From assembly GCF_910594005.1 (NCBI RefSeq), contig NC_057832.1, positions 102,559,152-102,623,151 of the forward strand: DNA of 64,000 nucleotides. The letters are read 5' to 3'. The translations under genes were made by a program, and so were the position numbers. A model generated the notes under the pieces. The model did no database searches and was not told the DNA's origin. It was given only the letters and a program-made list of their open reading frames with translations. Below are positions 43,890-54,163 of the stretch, piece after piece. The DNA is from Cervus elaphus. Its lineage: Eukaryota; Chordata; Mammalia; Artiodactyla; Cervidae. Every line of letters begins with the position of its first letter. Position 1 is the stretch's first letter.

Positions 43890-44060
43890 CTTCCCCAAGC
43901 ATGTTTAAGCATATTCCTTCCTCACAGTAATTCTGTCGGGTATCTAGGGGCAGGGATTCTCCTTCTTATCTCATAGGAGGAGGAAGTTGAAGCATAGAGT
44001 CGTTGAATGAAATGAAACTAGGACTAGGATACAGGCTAGGATGAAGCCCAAATGTTAACC
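43890..44060 (-). repeat. MIR SINE, antisense (diverged)
   Basis: CTCACAGTAATTCTGTCGGG, TCTTATCTCATAGGAGGAGG and TTGAAGCATAGAGTCG follow the antisense MIR order. Confidence 0.55.
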
Positions 44061-44091
44061 CTAATTTTGAACCCATTTCCAGTTCCACAAT

Positions 44092-44208
44092 CTTACACAC
44101 ACACTCACACACACATTTACACTGACACACATTCACAGTCATACACACTCACCTATATACTCACACTCTCCCACACACACTCCCACACACTATTACACAC
44201 ACACCATG
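44092..44208. repeat. Degenerate CA-rich simple repeat
   Basis: About 117 bases of CACA, CACTCACA and TCACAC units with interruptions (TTTACACTGACACACATTC, CTCCCACACACACTCCC). No flanking SINE is recognised. Confidence 0.85.
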
Positions 44209-45054
44209 ACTGTCTTTCTGATCAAAGTTTTCCTTTCCAACAGTATTAAGTAATTTCTGATTATTGAGACAAGTGACTCAAAGGCCTTCTCCCATCACCT
44301 CTCCCCGACTTTTCAGTGACATAAAATATAGAACCTGCCTGTTTCCCATGGGGCCTCGGCCATGGGAACTTTACTCTCAGGGACTTTACTAAGAGCTGTT
44401 TCTTAAATGGCCTTTGCCTTCATACTCCTGACAGTAACACTGCTCAAAAGCCCCAGTGATTCTTGCTGAGGAGCCTCTTCTAGCCAACCCTTTTCCTACC
44501 TTTTGGGGGAATTAAAGCAGAAGCAAGTTTTTGGCTCTGTGGTTCATTGCTCCTCAACCCTGCTTAAGAAGAAGAAATACTAACCTAGCTAATCATGGGC
44601 AAAACCCTGGTGCATTAAAATAGTCGGCTTAGGTGGTCTGCATCCCCCAATCCCATAATCTCAGCCTAATTATGAGCAAACATCAGCCAGGATATTCTAC
44701 AAACCATATGACCAGAAATCTTCTAAGTGTTATGGTCATGAAAAACAATGAAGGACTGGAAAAGTGCAGAGTAGAGCAGCCTAAGGGGACAGGACTATCC
44801 AGCACCACGTGGGATCCTGGCCTGGCTCCTGGAACAGGAAATGATGACAGGGAAAAAACTGGGGAAATCTGAACTGAGTCTGTAATTCAGCTCATATCAT
44901 TGCACCCATGCTCACTTCCCCTCTGACAAGGCTACTACATGTATGTAAGAGGATGATGTTAGGGGAAGCTGGGTGAAGGGTATGTGTACTATCTAGGCAA
45001 GTTCTCTGTAAATCTAAAGTTATTCCAAAACAAAATATGTATTACATAAAAGGC
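44209..45054. other. Unclassified non-coding stretch
   Basis: Nothing recognised. A 79-codon frame (44633-44872) looks like chance. Confidence 0.4.
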
Positions 45055-45215
45055 AGCCCCTGCCTGCTGCTGCTACTGCTGCTAAGTCACTTCAGTCATG
45101 TCCGACTCTGTGCGACCCCACAGACGGCAGCCCACCAGGCTCCCCCGTCCCTGGGATTCTCCAGGCAAGAACACTGGAGTGGGTTGCCATTTCCTTCTCC
45201 AGGAAGCTCCTGTCT
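45055..45215 (-). mobile_element. Bov-A monomer with CTG run, antisense
   Basis: A (CTG)n start, CTAAGTCACTTCAGTCATGT, CAGACGGCAGCCCACCAGGC and CCAGGCAAGAACACTGGAGT. AGCCCCTGCCT (45055-45065) and AGCTCCTGTCT (45205-45215) are a probable target duplication with two mismatches. Confidence 0.88.
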
Positions 45216-46359
45216 AGGTTACCACAAAGCAGTATGTTGTGTATTCACTCAGGCTCATACAACTGATGGTTACATATGACATGAGCATGCCTCACACGCG
45301 TGCGTCTGAGCCTCGCCTGGCCGTTATTCCATCATAGAGGGGTGAAGGGTGCTCACATGCTGCAGTGATGTGCTTGCTGGTACTATTTACTGGGTGCAGC
45401 CTTGCCAAGGCCTGAATTTTCAATAAATTAGTGCAGAAGTACAACCTTCCAAAGCAATGACATGTTGAAAAATAGTGTGTGTATACATATACATACACAC
45501 ATGTATATACATATACACACACGTGGATGACAGAAAAAGCTATATTCTAAGGGTCATGCAGTATGAGTTCACCTAGCAAAACTGATTAGCGTGTTGGTTT
45601 TGAACATGTTGATATTTGGCATATAACCCATTAGAGTTGTGTTTTTCATTACAGCTCTAAAAATAGGTTTTGGATGAAATTCAAACTGCTTTGGCAGAAA
45701 GAGACCTAGGGTACCACAGAACAGTTTGAGGATCACTTGGGTGATCATTTGACTTTATAGGTGTGTGTCCTGACAGGCTTATCCAAGGTCACCCAGCAAG
45801 CCAGAAGAGCATCCCAGGTCTCCTGGCTTCCTGTCCCAGGTTCTCTATACTGCAGACTGGTCAAGGGCAGGCCCAGTGACAGAGTCACTGGGGTCCACAG
45901 ACAGCTGTGGGAGGATAGCCCTGACATTGTAAGAGGATAATCAAGACACAGGGGAACTGCACCCCAAATTCTGTAAAAAACTGAGCAGCCTCTTGATAAA
46001 TATTCTGATCAATCCAAATAAACCCTCTGTAAGAGAGAAGTATGATATAACACACAGGCATTCGAATCCATATCCACCTAAGCTTGAACAGTTCTGTTCC
46101 TGCAGCCCCAGGTCTCTCCTGGCAGAGAAGTCAGCAAACCTCAGAGCTTCCTGCTATGAGCATCCACCCAGATGGAGAACCAGATGGCCATCCAGGGAAT
46201 GATGCTGGAGAGAGCACGTGGGTGCTTAAAGATTCCTGGGCCGGGGAAGGGGGGAGGGGGGCTGGTTCTGGAGCCTCTGTTGTTCGTTAGCTTTGTACTC
46301 CCAGTTGAGTCTTTCACAGGCCCTACACACGGGTCTCCTCATCTTACGAAGGACACCAT
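45216..46359. other. Mostly unclassified; TG/TA simple repeat and a MIR scrap
   Basis: 45475-45522 alternates GTGTGTGTATACATATACAT and CACACATGTATATACATATA, giving a partly self-complementary TG/TA stretch. 45755-45850 (CTTATCCAAGGTCACCCAGC) is an antisense MIR core. Confidence 0.5.
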
Positions 46360-47105
46360 CACTTTCCAGTTCTAAGCCAGAACACATCACTTCCCTATAA
46401 GCCCTCCAGAGACTTCCCATTCAGTTGGGATAAAGTCCAAGCTCTGCATGTGGCCTGCATGTCCCCAAAATGAAAGTGTCAGTCACTCAGTCGTGTCCAA
46501 CTCTTTGCCACCCCCATAGACTGTAGCCCACCAGGCTCCTCTGTCTGTGGAATTCTCCAGACAAGAATACTGGAGTGGGTAGCTGTTCCCTTCTCCAGGG
46601 ATCTTCCCCAGTCTGGGGATGGAACCTGGGTCTCCTGTATTGCAGGCAGATTCTTTTACCATCTGACCCAACAGGGATGCCCACACATCCCCAAAGGATC
46701 TGGCTATCCCGAATCTTCTTAGCCTCATTTTCTTACTGCTTCCTCATCTGTTCATCCTTCAGCCTCACAAGTCTTTTTCGAGTCCCCAGACAGCACTTCC
46801 AGGCTGTTCACTCACTAGTCCAGAACTAGAGCATGAGCGCCCCCAGATATTCCCATGGCTGCTCCTTCCCGCCATTCACATTTCCTCAGAGAAACCTTCC
46901 CTTGGTACCATGCAGTTTTCTTCTCTAGATGAGTGTTACCATATCTAAGATTATTTTCCTTGTTTACCTGTATTATCTGTCTCCTCCTATTAGAATGTCA
47001 GTCCCTTATCTTTCCTGTTCAGGGCTGCATCTCCAGTGCCTAGAACAGGGCCTGGAATACAGTAGGTGCCCAATAAATAGTTACTGTATTGATGAGGGGA
47101 TGAAT
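46360..47105 (+). repeat. L2 LINE 3' region, long, split by a SINE
   Basis: CCAGAGACTTCCCATTCAGT and GGGATAAAGTCCAAGCTCTG precede the nested Bov-tA. CTGTTCATCCTTCAGCCTCA, ATTAGAATGTCAGTCCCTTA and CCTGGAATACAGTAGGTGCC with CCAATAAATAGTTACTG follow. This is the best preserved L2 3' end in the window. Confidence 0.8.
46458..46695 (-). mobile_element. Bov-tA SINE, antisense
   Basis: CATGTCCCCAAA (46458-46469) and CACATCCCCAAA (46684-46695) are a target duplication with two mismatches. Inside, GTCACTCAGTCGTGTCCAAC to CCATCTGACCCAACAGGGAT. Confidence 0.92.
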
Positions 47106-47680
47106 CCTTCCCTCACCTGACATGTCTCTGACCTTGGATTTTTCCCCACTAGAGATGTTGCTGAGTTGCATCTTAGAGTCTGTTTGTCAAGAAGCAGAGG
47201 CTTTGATTTTAAAAGTGATTTATTGGGTGTATCTCAGGAACGGTATTTCTGCTTCACTTTCGCGTGACAGCACAGACCACAGTCTACAACCCGTTCTGAG
47301 AACATGCCACTTCCCTCCTGGGACCTTCATATAAAATGCATTTAGTTTACAAGTCAAATGCTGATATTTTTCCTGCCTTTGGGTAAACTCTAATATTCAT
47401 GTCAGATTGCTCTTCTGTCTTAGGAATTCTGGACTTAGAAGGATATTGAAAGGCTAAAGGAGAATCAGGATGTCCTACCTTGAACAGAGAACCTCAGGAT
47501 CACAGACAAGATATTTTTGGCTTAGTCTACTCAGTACAGCTCTCATAAGCAAGCGTCACACACAAATTGTTGAGTTTCAAGTCTCTGGTATTTATGACCT
47601 AGGGCATTGGTGCCACCATCTTTCTGTATTTCAGTAAGAATGAGAGAAATACACTGTGTAAGAAAAATAAGGTAGAGGGA
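47106..47680. other. Unclassified non-coding stretch
   Basis: Nothing recognised. A TTTATTGGGTGTATC block near 47218 is not diagnostic. Confidence 0.4.
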
Positions 47681-48078
47681 TTTGTCCTACTAGATTTCAA
47701 GATTTATTATGCAGACCTATATCCTTGATATAGAAGTGGCATTTCAGGTCACTGGAAAAAGGATTACTGTACCATAAATGCTGTTAAGTCAAGTGATGAT
47801 CCAAGGTAAGGAAGAGGAGGAAGATGGAAAGATATGAATTCCTACTCACATGTAAAATAAAAGTCACTTCCAGGTGGATCAGAGACAAATATGAAAGACA
47901 AGCATTAAAACATTTAGAAGATAATATAGGTGAGTATTTTTATAAACTCAAAATAAGGAAGGATTGTTTCAGAAACCAGTATAAAAGATTGACAAATGTT
48001 GGCAGCTCTAAAGTCAAGAACTTCTGTTCAAAAATTTTAAAAACCATTGTTATCAAAAAATATCATTAAGTAAGTACT

Positions 48079-48417
48079 AACAGGGAGAGGTCTTCCCTCA
48101 TAGCTCAGCTGGTAAAGAACCCGCCTGCAATGCAGGAGACCCCAGTTCAATTCCTGGGTCAGGAAGATCGGCTGGAGAAGGCATAGGCTACCCACTCCTA
48201 TATTCTTGTACTTCCCTGGTGGTTCAGCTGGTAAAAAAAAAATCTGCCTGCAATGTGGGAGACCTGGGTTCAATCCCTGGGTTGGGAAGATCCCCTGGAG
48301 AAGGGAAAGGCTACCCACTCCAGTATTCTGGCCTGGAGAATTCCATGGACTGTATTGTCCATGGGATCACAAAGAATCAGACATGACTGAGCGACTTTCA
48401 CTCACTTAACAGTGAGA
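48079..48417 (+). mobile_element. Dimeric-head Bov-tA SINE, sense, first of a pair
   Basis: AACAGGGAGA (48079-48088) and AACAGTGAGA (48408-48417) flank it. The first head CATAGCTCAGCTGGTAAAGA leads to the join CTATATTCTTGTACTTCCCT. A complete second unit then ends GCGACTTTCACTCACTT. Confidence 0.94.
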
Positions 48418-48626
48418 ACCTGGTAGCTCAGACAATAAAGAATCTGTCTGCAATGCAGGAGACCCGGGTTTGATCCCTGGGTCCAGAAGACCCACTGGAA
48501 AAGGGAATGGTAACCCACTGCAGTATTCTTGCTTGGGAACTCCATGGACAGTGGAGCCTGGTAGGCTGCAGTCCATGGGTAGCAAAGAGTTGGACATGAC
48601 TGAATGACTAACACACAACAGGGAGA
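48408..48626 (+). mobile_element. Bov-tA SINE, sense, second of a pair at the same target
   Basis: It lies between AACAGTGAGA (48408-48417) and AACAGGGAGA (48617-48626). The target sequence is therefore present three times across both SINEs. Head CTGGTAGCTCAGACAATAAA, tail GGACATGACTGAATGACTAA. Confidence 0.93.
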
Positions 48627-48799
48627 AACATTTGAAAGATATTTAACCTGACACGGTTGGGAGAGGACCATGAATACAGGCTAAACACCCAAACTCTGCT
48701 CTGTGGAGAGTGGCTTGAAAGGGGGGAGCAAATTCAGGGAGACCCCCATGACAAGGAAGCCAGGTGAGAAAGGCCTGGGGTAACCTTTCCTCCATTGCT

Positions 48800-49003
48800 G
48801 TCTTAGAGTCCTTTCTGTGACCATGGAAATATTCTGTATCTTTACTGTCCATGGTAGCCTTGGGTCTCTTGAGCACTGGAAATATTATCTGTTATGAGCA
48901 AGAAACTGTTTCTAATTTCATTTGATTTTAATTAATTTAAATTTGAAGAGCCACATCTGGTTAATGGCTATGTATCAATGCATTATACAACAAGGCTCTA
49001 AAA
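48800..49003 (+). mobile_element. Nonautonomous hAT-like DNA transposon
   Basis: CTTTCTGTGACCATGGAAAT, TTAATTAATTTAAATTTGAA and AGAGCCACATCTGGTTAATG follow a common mammalian MER element. Its ends are degraded. Confidence 0.55.
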
Positions 49004-49204
49004 CCTAAATTAAAAAAAAAAATTTTTTTTTATTTAAAAAGATGAGGTGGGAGACCATCACCAATGAGAGGTTCTGAGCAAGTTCAGGAACTCTGAATGG
49101 GCAGGCTACGAGAGTGGGAGCTTCTACCTGACACTAAGGGAAAAACTCAGATCCACCCGCAAAAAAAATTCTTTTCCAGATACCAAGAGACAGGAGGTTG
49201 AAGA

Positions 49205-49600
49205 CAGATGTAAAGAAAGCCATCACTGTGTTGTTTCTAATAGCCAACACATTGGCAATAATAACAGATCAGCTAAATAAAGACCGATGGACACATAGAA
49301 TGGGATATTATATGAACAGTAAAAAATCATGATTTAAAATAATTTTTATAAGTGAAAAAGCAAAACATAAAAAATTATATACACTTCATGCTTGAAATTT
49401 CATGGAGGAAGATACACACACACACACACACAGTGTGTATGCATAGAAAAAGGCTTAGAATGAAATACACTAAAATATCAAGAGGAGCCATTTTTTGGCT
49501 GGTGAAATTATGAAATTATGAGTATTTTTACTTCTTTTTTTACATTCTTTGGACTTTTTCCTTTTTTTTTGTTTGTTTATTACTTAATACCAAAAAACCC
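49205..49600 (+). repeat. Old L1 3' region, sense, with (CA)n
   Basis: GTTTCTAATAGCCAACACAT, CGATGGACACATAGAATGGG and GTGAAAAAGCAAAACATAAA follow old L1 3' sequence. A CA run sits at about 49413-49432. Confidence 0.6.
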
Positions 49601-49700
49601 TTTCTCAAAGCATGCTCTAAAGAGTTTTAATGATGTGGAAAATGCATTTTATAGATAAGAAAAAAAAAGAATATGATATAGTACATGTAGTTCTACTATA

Positions 49701-49830
49701 ATCATATACTCTACTGGAGTGGGTATCCATTCCCTCTCCAGATGATCTTCCCAACCCAGGAACTGAACCCAGGGATCCTGCACTGCAGGCAGATTCGTTA
49801 CCACTTGAGCTACAGGGAAGATCATATTCT
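49701..49830 (-). mobile_element. Bov-tA fragment, antisense, 10-bp target duplication
   Basis: ATCATATACT (49701-49710) and ATCATATTCT (49821-49830) flank a 110-bp insert. It starts CTACTGGAGTGGGTATCCAT and ends with the head CACTTGAGCTACAGGGAAG. The tail (the SINE 3' end) is missing at the left, although the duplication is intact. Confidence 0.85.
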
Positions 49831-51872
49831 ATGTATACATACCAGATTGGAATGGTTACAGCACTCTGGGGAAAATATGCATTTTTCTATTACATTACAC
49901 TTCTCTGTGGCCATCTTTTCTGCAATTATACACGTATTATTTTCTAAAATGGGGGGGGGGTTGGAATCTAAACCATCTGGATGAGATTCCAACCCTCAAC
50001 ACTGAAACAAGCATCTTCAGGCCCTTCCTCCCAACTCTGGGTAGACTGCTGCGAACCCCCTCCGTGTCCTCTGGGGGACACAGTGGGCAGGTTCCAGCCC
50101 AGCAACCTCAGTGGCCTTGTGGCTCTCCCATGCCACAGCGGATGGCCACTCACTCACCCCTAGAGGCTGACTCTTTCTCCTCTGTCCTCCACCCACCCCA
50201 TGATCACAGAGGTTCATTAAAAGCAATCAATAAATATGAAGAACAATTGGCTTTCTTCTCTGCCCCCAACTCTTTCTCTGAATGAGTCTGTCTGCCATGC
50301 TTAACGGGAACCACACCAGAAACGGAGTGCTGCGGCTTTCCTGCTGGGACACTGGCTTCCCTCTCCTCCCCACCCGCTCTGTCTGTACTTTCCAGAGATT
50401 TGAAGATTGGCCGCAATGCTCTTTATCAACTTGGCAGATGCTGGTGCATCTTCTGCTTGGCTCGCGTGCATCCTGTGCTGGGCTCCCCCTTGTCTGCCGC
50501 ATCTCCCCTGCTAAGATCCCAAAGCCAGCGGATCTCTCAGAGCCAGCCAGGGCTCAGCCGCAGCTGCACTGCCCTGTCCCAGCGGGACCAGAAACCATAG
50601 CAGCTAGCTCACCAGCCTCCATGGTGCACCCCAGAGCCTGAAGAAAGGAGAATTGTCAGATAGATTCCTATCTCAGTGAAGAATCTTCTGCCCATCATCT
50701 CAAAACACAGCAGTTCTGAGCTGTAAATGGACCTGAATCTAGCGGGAACCCCACCGGTGCCCTCCACGGGGAAGCCTACTTCCACTCTGTAGACACAACC
50801 TTGACATTTACACATTTAACCGTCACTATTTTGACCCAGGGGGTCCATCATCCATCGAATTTTTATCACAGCATGAATTTGAATTGTTTGTACTATATGC
50901 TTGATATAGCCAAAGCAAAATTGAAATAAAAAAAATTGAATACTCATTTGGTTGGGAAACTGAAGCACCCAGTGATGAAGGTATTGATCCAACAAGGCCT
51001 TAAAGGTTCTGATTTCAGAATTATAGAGGAATATTCTCATGGTTGGAACAGAAGCTGACCTAGATTTATAAAAATGTCAGTTTCTTGATATAGCAGGCTT
51101 TCCCATGAATTTGGAAAACACATACACAGAGCATTTATTCACACCCTTAAACTGTACTGTTTGCTCGTAAAGTTCTGCACTCAGTCATCATTGCAATCTG
51201 TGGAACTCAAATTATTCCCATTGGGTCCTAATCACCTGCTCTCAGATCTCAGAACACAAAAACGGGAGCCCTCTAGGTGAGCCTGCCTTTGGTGGGCATC
51301 TAACCACTGTGGCCAGGTGGACCCTCCTCGTCCTGGTAACTCCCCTCTCTTTCTTCTTATTCCCATCCACTTCTGTCCATCCCCACACTGCCCCCTCTTA
51401 AGGCTTTCTCCCTAAAATCTCTTATCTACTCTGCATCTGTCTGTGACACTGATGAACACTAATTACACCTCAAGGAGGACGGACATGCCACATGGCTCCA
51501 AAGCATAATCCTCTTATTCCAGGAGTAAGCCCAATGGGGGTCCAGGGGAAGAACTCCCCACATTCCTCACGGACAGTACACACCCACTTTTGAATGGAGC
51601 AAACACCCCTTCTCTGTGTGTGTACTGGGGGCTAAATCCCTCAGCTCACCAACCAGGTAGGGAGGCAGGGAGGAAACTGAATGGACAGACAGATCATGGC
51701 CAGGTGTATGGAGGAGGGTTGAGTGGAGAGTAGGAAGAAGCAGGAAGAGCCCAGTGAGAGCCCTTCCATGAGGGTCACTTCAGGGTACCAATGCTCTGGT
51801 TGATGGTCTTAGTCCCATTCCTACACAGTTGGTCCTGCAGGTGAGGTTTAAATCTGTTAAGTCACAAGGGTC
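49831..51872. other. Long stretch without recognised elements; L2-like part
   Basis: 50000-50640 is GC-richer with overlapping chance frames (to 119 codons). 51300-51450 (CTTCTTATTCCCATCCACTT, CCCCCTCTTAAGGCTTTCTC) is L2-like. A pure G-run lies at about 49952-49961. No exon pair is seen. Confidence 0.45.
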
Positions 51873-52030
51873 TTGGTGACACTTTATTTTTTTTAATTTA
51901 TTTTAATTGGAGGCTAATTACTTTATAATATTGTAGTGGTTTTGTCATACATTGACATGAATCTGGGATGACCCAGAGGGGTGGGATGGGGAGGGAGGTT
52001 GGAGGGGGGTTCAGGATTGGTGACACTTTA
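51873..52030 (-). mobile_element. Very short L1 with internal inversion, 14-bp target duplication
   Basis: TTGGTGACACTTTA at 51873-51886 and 52017-52030 is exact. The 130-bp insert starts with a T-rich antisense L1 end (TTTTAATTGGAGGCTAATTA ... CATACATTGACATGAATC). At about 51965 it switches to the sense copy of upstream L1 sequence (TGGGATGACCCAGAGGGGTG ... GGGGGGTTCAGGA). This is a small twin-priming product. Confidence 0.95.
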
Positions 52031-52636
52031 AACAGAGGTTGGTGTTTTTTTCAGCTATGAAAGTGTCTCCACTTCCAGGGAGGCAGGTTTTGATCTAGAA
52101 CAGAAGAGTAGTGGGCTCCCTGGGCAAGGAGAGAGGTCAAAAGGCACAATGGAAGAAAAAGGCCCAGCAACAAGAATGGTAGCCAACGCGTCCCTGTCTC
52201 TCTCTCTCTTTCCCTAGGGTCAACCGCAACCTCCTCTTTCTCTTTGCTTTGTTTTAATTTCTCTTTTTTCCTCCTCACTCTCCTCACATTTCATCTTTTC
52301 CACTTTCCATCGACAAGTCACTACTTCAGTCATGGTGGCTCCGGGTTTCCCCAACTTGTCTGCTGCAGACATTAACCTGGGTGTGTGTCCCAGGGACTTC
52401 ACTGGATCTTTTTCACATGATGCTCTTTTCATAGCCTCCATGTGGCATCATGACTTTCTTCCCTTCCTCCTCCTTTCCTTCATTCCTTCCTCTCCAATAT
52501 CCCTCCCTCCATCCTTCTCTCCTTCTATATTTATTAGGGACCTGTTTGTGTGCTGGGCACTGGGACAATAAAGATAAATAACACACAAACTAAGCCACCT
52601 TCCTCCTCTCAAAATACACTTCAAAGGACAAGCCCA
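52031..52636. other. Unclassified, with an L2-like end
   Basis: 52520-52600 (GGGACCTGTTTGTGTGCTGG) resembles L2. CT-rich runs at 52195-52270 and 52440-52510 give chance frames. Confidence 0.4.
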
Positions 52637-52772
52637 GGGCTTCCCTGGCAGTCCAGTGGTTAAGACTCTGTGCTTCTACTGCAGGAGGCAAGAGTTCAGT
52701 CCCTGGCTGGGGAACTAAGATCCCACATGCCACACAGTGTGGCTAAAAAGAGAAAGGAAAAAAAAAAAAAAA
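52637..52772 (+). mobile_element. CHR-2 SINE
   Basis: GGGCTTCCCTGGCAGTCCAG, CTGGCTGGGGAACTAAGATC and CACATGCCACACAGTGTGGC end in an A-run. CTAAGCCAC occurs at 52590-52598 and 52774-52782, but 38 bases of extra sequence lie between the first copy and the SINE head. This pair is therefore not a clean target duplication. Confidence 0.88.
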
Positions 52773-52849
52773 GCTAAGCCACTTTTTTAAAAAAAAGTAT
52801 AGTTGATTTACAATATTGTGTTAGTTCCAGGTGTAGAGCAAAGTGACTC

Positions 52850-53085
52850 CAGTGTGTGTGTGTGTGTGTGTGTGTTCAGTTGCTCAGTCATGTCCGACTC
52901 TTTGCCACCCCATGGACTGTAGCCCACCAGGCTCCTCTGTCCATGGGATTCTCCAAGCAAGGGTACTGGAGCGGGTTGCTGGGCCCTCCTCCAGGGGATC
53001 TTCCCAACCCAGGGATCAAGCCTGCATCTCTTACATCTCCTGCACTGGCAGGCGGGTTCTTTACCACTAGCGCCACCTGGGAAGC
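52850..53085 (-). mobile_element. Bov-tA SINE, antisense, with (TG)n
   Basis: A TG run at about 52853-52874, then GTTGCTCAGTCATGTCCGAC to CGCCACCTGGGAAGC. The head uses the GCGCTAGTGG variant. It lies inside the broken L1. Confidence 0.92.
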
Positions 53086-53166
53086 ATAAATATATGGGGT
53101 TCCCAGATATAGGCTTCCCAAGTGGCGCTAGTGGTAAAGAACCCGCCTGCCAGTGCAGGAGATGTA
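53032..53166. repeat. 54-bp inverted repeat with 27-bp spacer (SINE head fold-back)
   Basis: The left arm is 53032-53085 (starts TACATCTCCTGCACTGGCAG). The right arm is 53113-53166 (starts GCTTCCCAAGTGGCGCTAGT). They are reverse complements at 53 of 54 positions. The right arm is a 5' fragment of a Bov-tA head with no body or tail. The spacer contains GGGGTTCCCAGATATAG, which may be L1 remnant. Confidence 0.93.
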
Positions 53167-53415
53167 TTTCTGACACACTAGTTTGTATCTGGTAATCTCA
53201 AACTCTGAACGTATCCCTCAACCCCTTCCCATTTGGTAACCATAAGACTATTTTCTGTATCTGTGTATGTTTCTGTTTTGTAGATAATTTCATTTGTATC
53301 ATTTTTTAGATTCCACATGTAAGTGATATTGTATACCTGACTTATTTCACTTAGTATGATAATCTCTAGGTCCATCCGTGTTGCTGCAAATGGCATCATT
53401 TTATTCCTTTCTACA

Positions 53416-54014
53416 TCAGCCCACATTTTGAGTGCAGCAAACACATGAGTTTTCAATCTACTGCTTCCTCTGACCTTGGCTCTCCCTTCCGTCAGTGGAT
53501 CTCGAGCAGTTAAATGAGCTCAACTCCTGGGTTTCCCTATTGATAAAATAGGAACAGTAGTAAAATATAAAATTCTTTTTTTCCCTCTCACAACCTTGAA
53601 GAAAAGCATCTTCATTTGCCTATAGTGCAATGATTTGTATCCCTCTAAGAATGCATAGAAAATGAACTGGTATTATTAAACACGCCAATGAAAGATTTTT
53701 CAAAATTCAGAGAATGTGTTTCTATTTTGTATACTGATGCTTTGGTAAATCTTCCCTAGAGATTGCATTATAATAATATCTCATTTTAAAGTAAACTGAA
53801 TCCATTATGCTACTTTAATGTAATATTTAGATGTGTGTGATTTTTTGTTTTCTCTAACTCATAATTTGAAAAAGAGCTTTTCATAAGAATTCCACCCCCC
53901 AAAAAAAGTTGCTGTTTTTCCTAGAACTCCTAAAGCCTAATAATGATCATATTACTCAAAGCATGAGTTACATCAAGGATTTATAGATTATTTTTTGAGT
54001 TGCACATGTTGTAC
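53416..54014. other. Unclassified, AT-rich non-coding stretch
   Basis: Nothing recognised. Confidence 0.4.
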
Positions 54015-54105
54015 CAGAAAAAGCATTAGAGTTAATATCCCGAGACCTAGGTTTCAATGCCAGTACTGCTATTTACTAATCCTGGGTCTCTTTTGGTTAC
54101 AATTC
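54015..54105 (+). repeat. MIR SINE fragment, sense
   Basis: AAAGCATTAGAGTTAATATC, CCTAGGTTTCAATGCCAGTA and CTGCTATTTACTAATCCTGG fit the MIR 5' half. Confidence 0.65.
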
Positions 54106-54163
54106 TTTTACTTCCCAGCACCAAAATCAACTATAAATGACCACTTTTTTTTTTTTCTTTAAG

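Larger units (their letters stand above)
47681..48665 (+). repeat. Old L1 (L1ME-type) ORF2 end, sense, with nested SINEs
   Basis: CTACTAGATTTCAAGATTTA, the 82-codon frame at 47824-48069 and CTTCTGTTCAAAAATTTTAA correspond to the C-terminal end of L1 ORF2. The protein shows scattered L1 signatures (RIRDKYERQALK-like block, IRKDCFRNQ, KNFCSK). The L1 continues after the SINE pair with AACATTTGAAAGATATTTAA. Its reverse-transcriptase core is absent. Confidence 0.7.
52783..53415 (-). mobile_element. L1 3' end, antisense, broken by SINE sequence
   Basis: AAAAAGTATAGTTGATTTAC and CAATATTGTGTTAGTTCCAG at the left resume at 53175 as AGTTTGTATCTGGTAATCTC. The copy ends near CATCATTTTATTCCTTTCTA. Over 100 bp of L1 expected between these parts is missing or reduced to the spacer at 53086-53112. 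The missing part is replaced by the SINE pieces listed next. Confidence 0.85.

Noticed and set aside
52590..52782. CTAAGCCAC pair as target duplication with 5' transduction by CHR-2
   Set aside because: The 38 extra bases could be ordinary L2-flank sequence, and the right copy could equally belong to the adjacent L1. Not decidable here.
53041..53130. CTCF site in the Bov-tA head (CACTAGCGCCACCTGG)
   Set aside because: It matches only part of the CTCF core (several mismatches in the invariant GGC), so I do not claim it.
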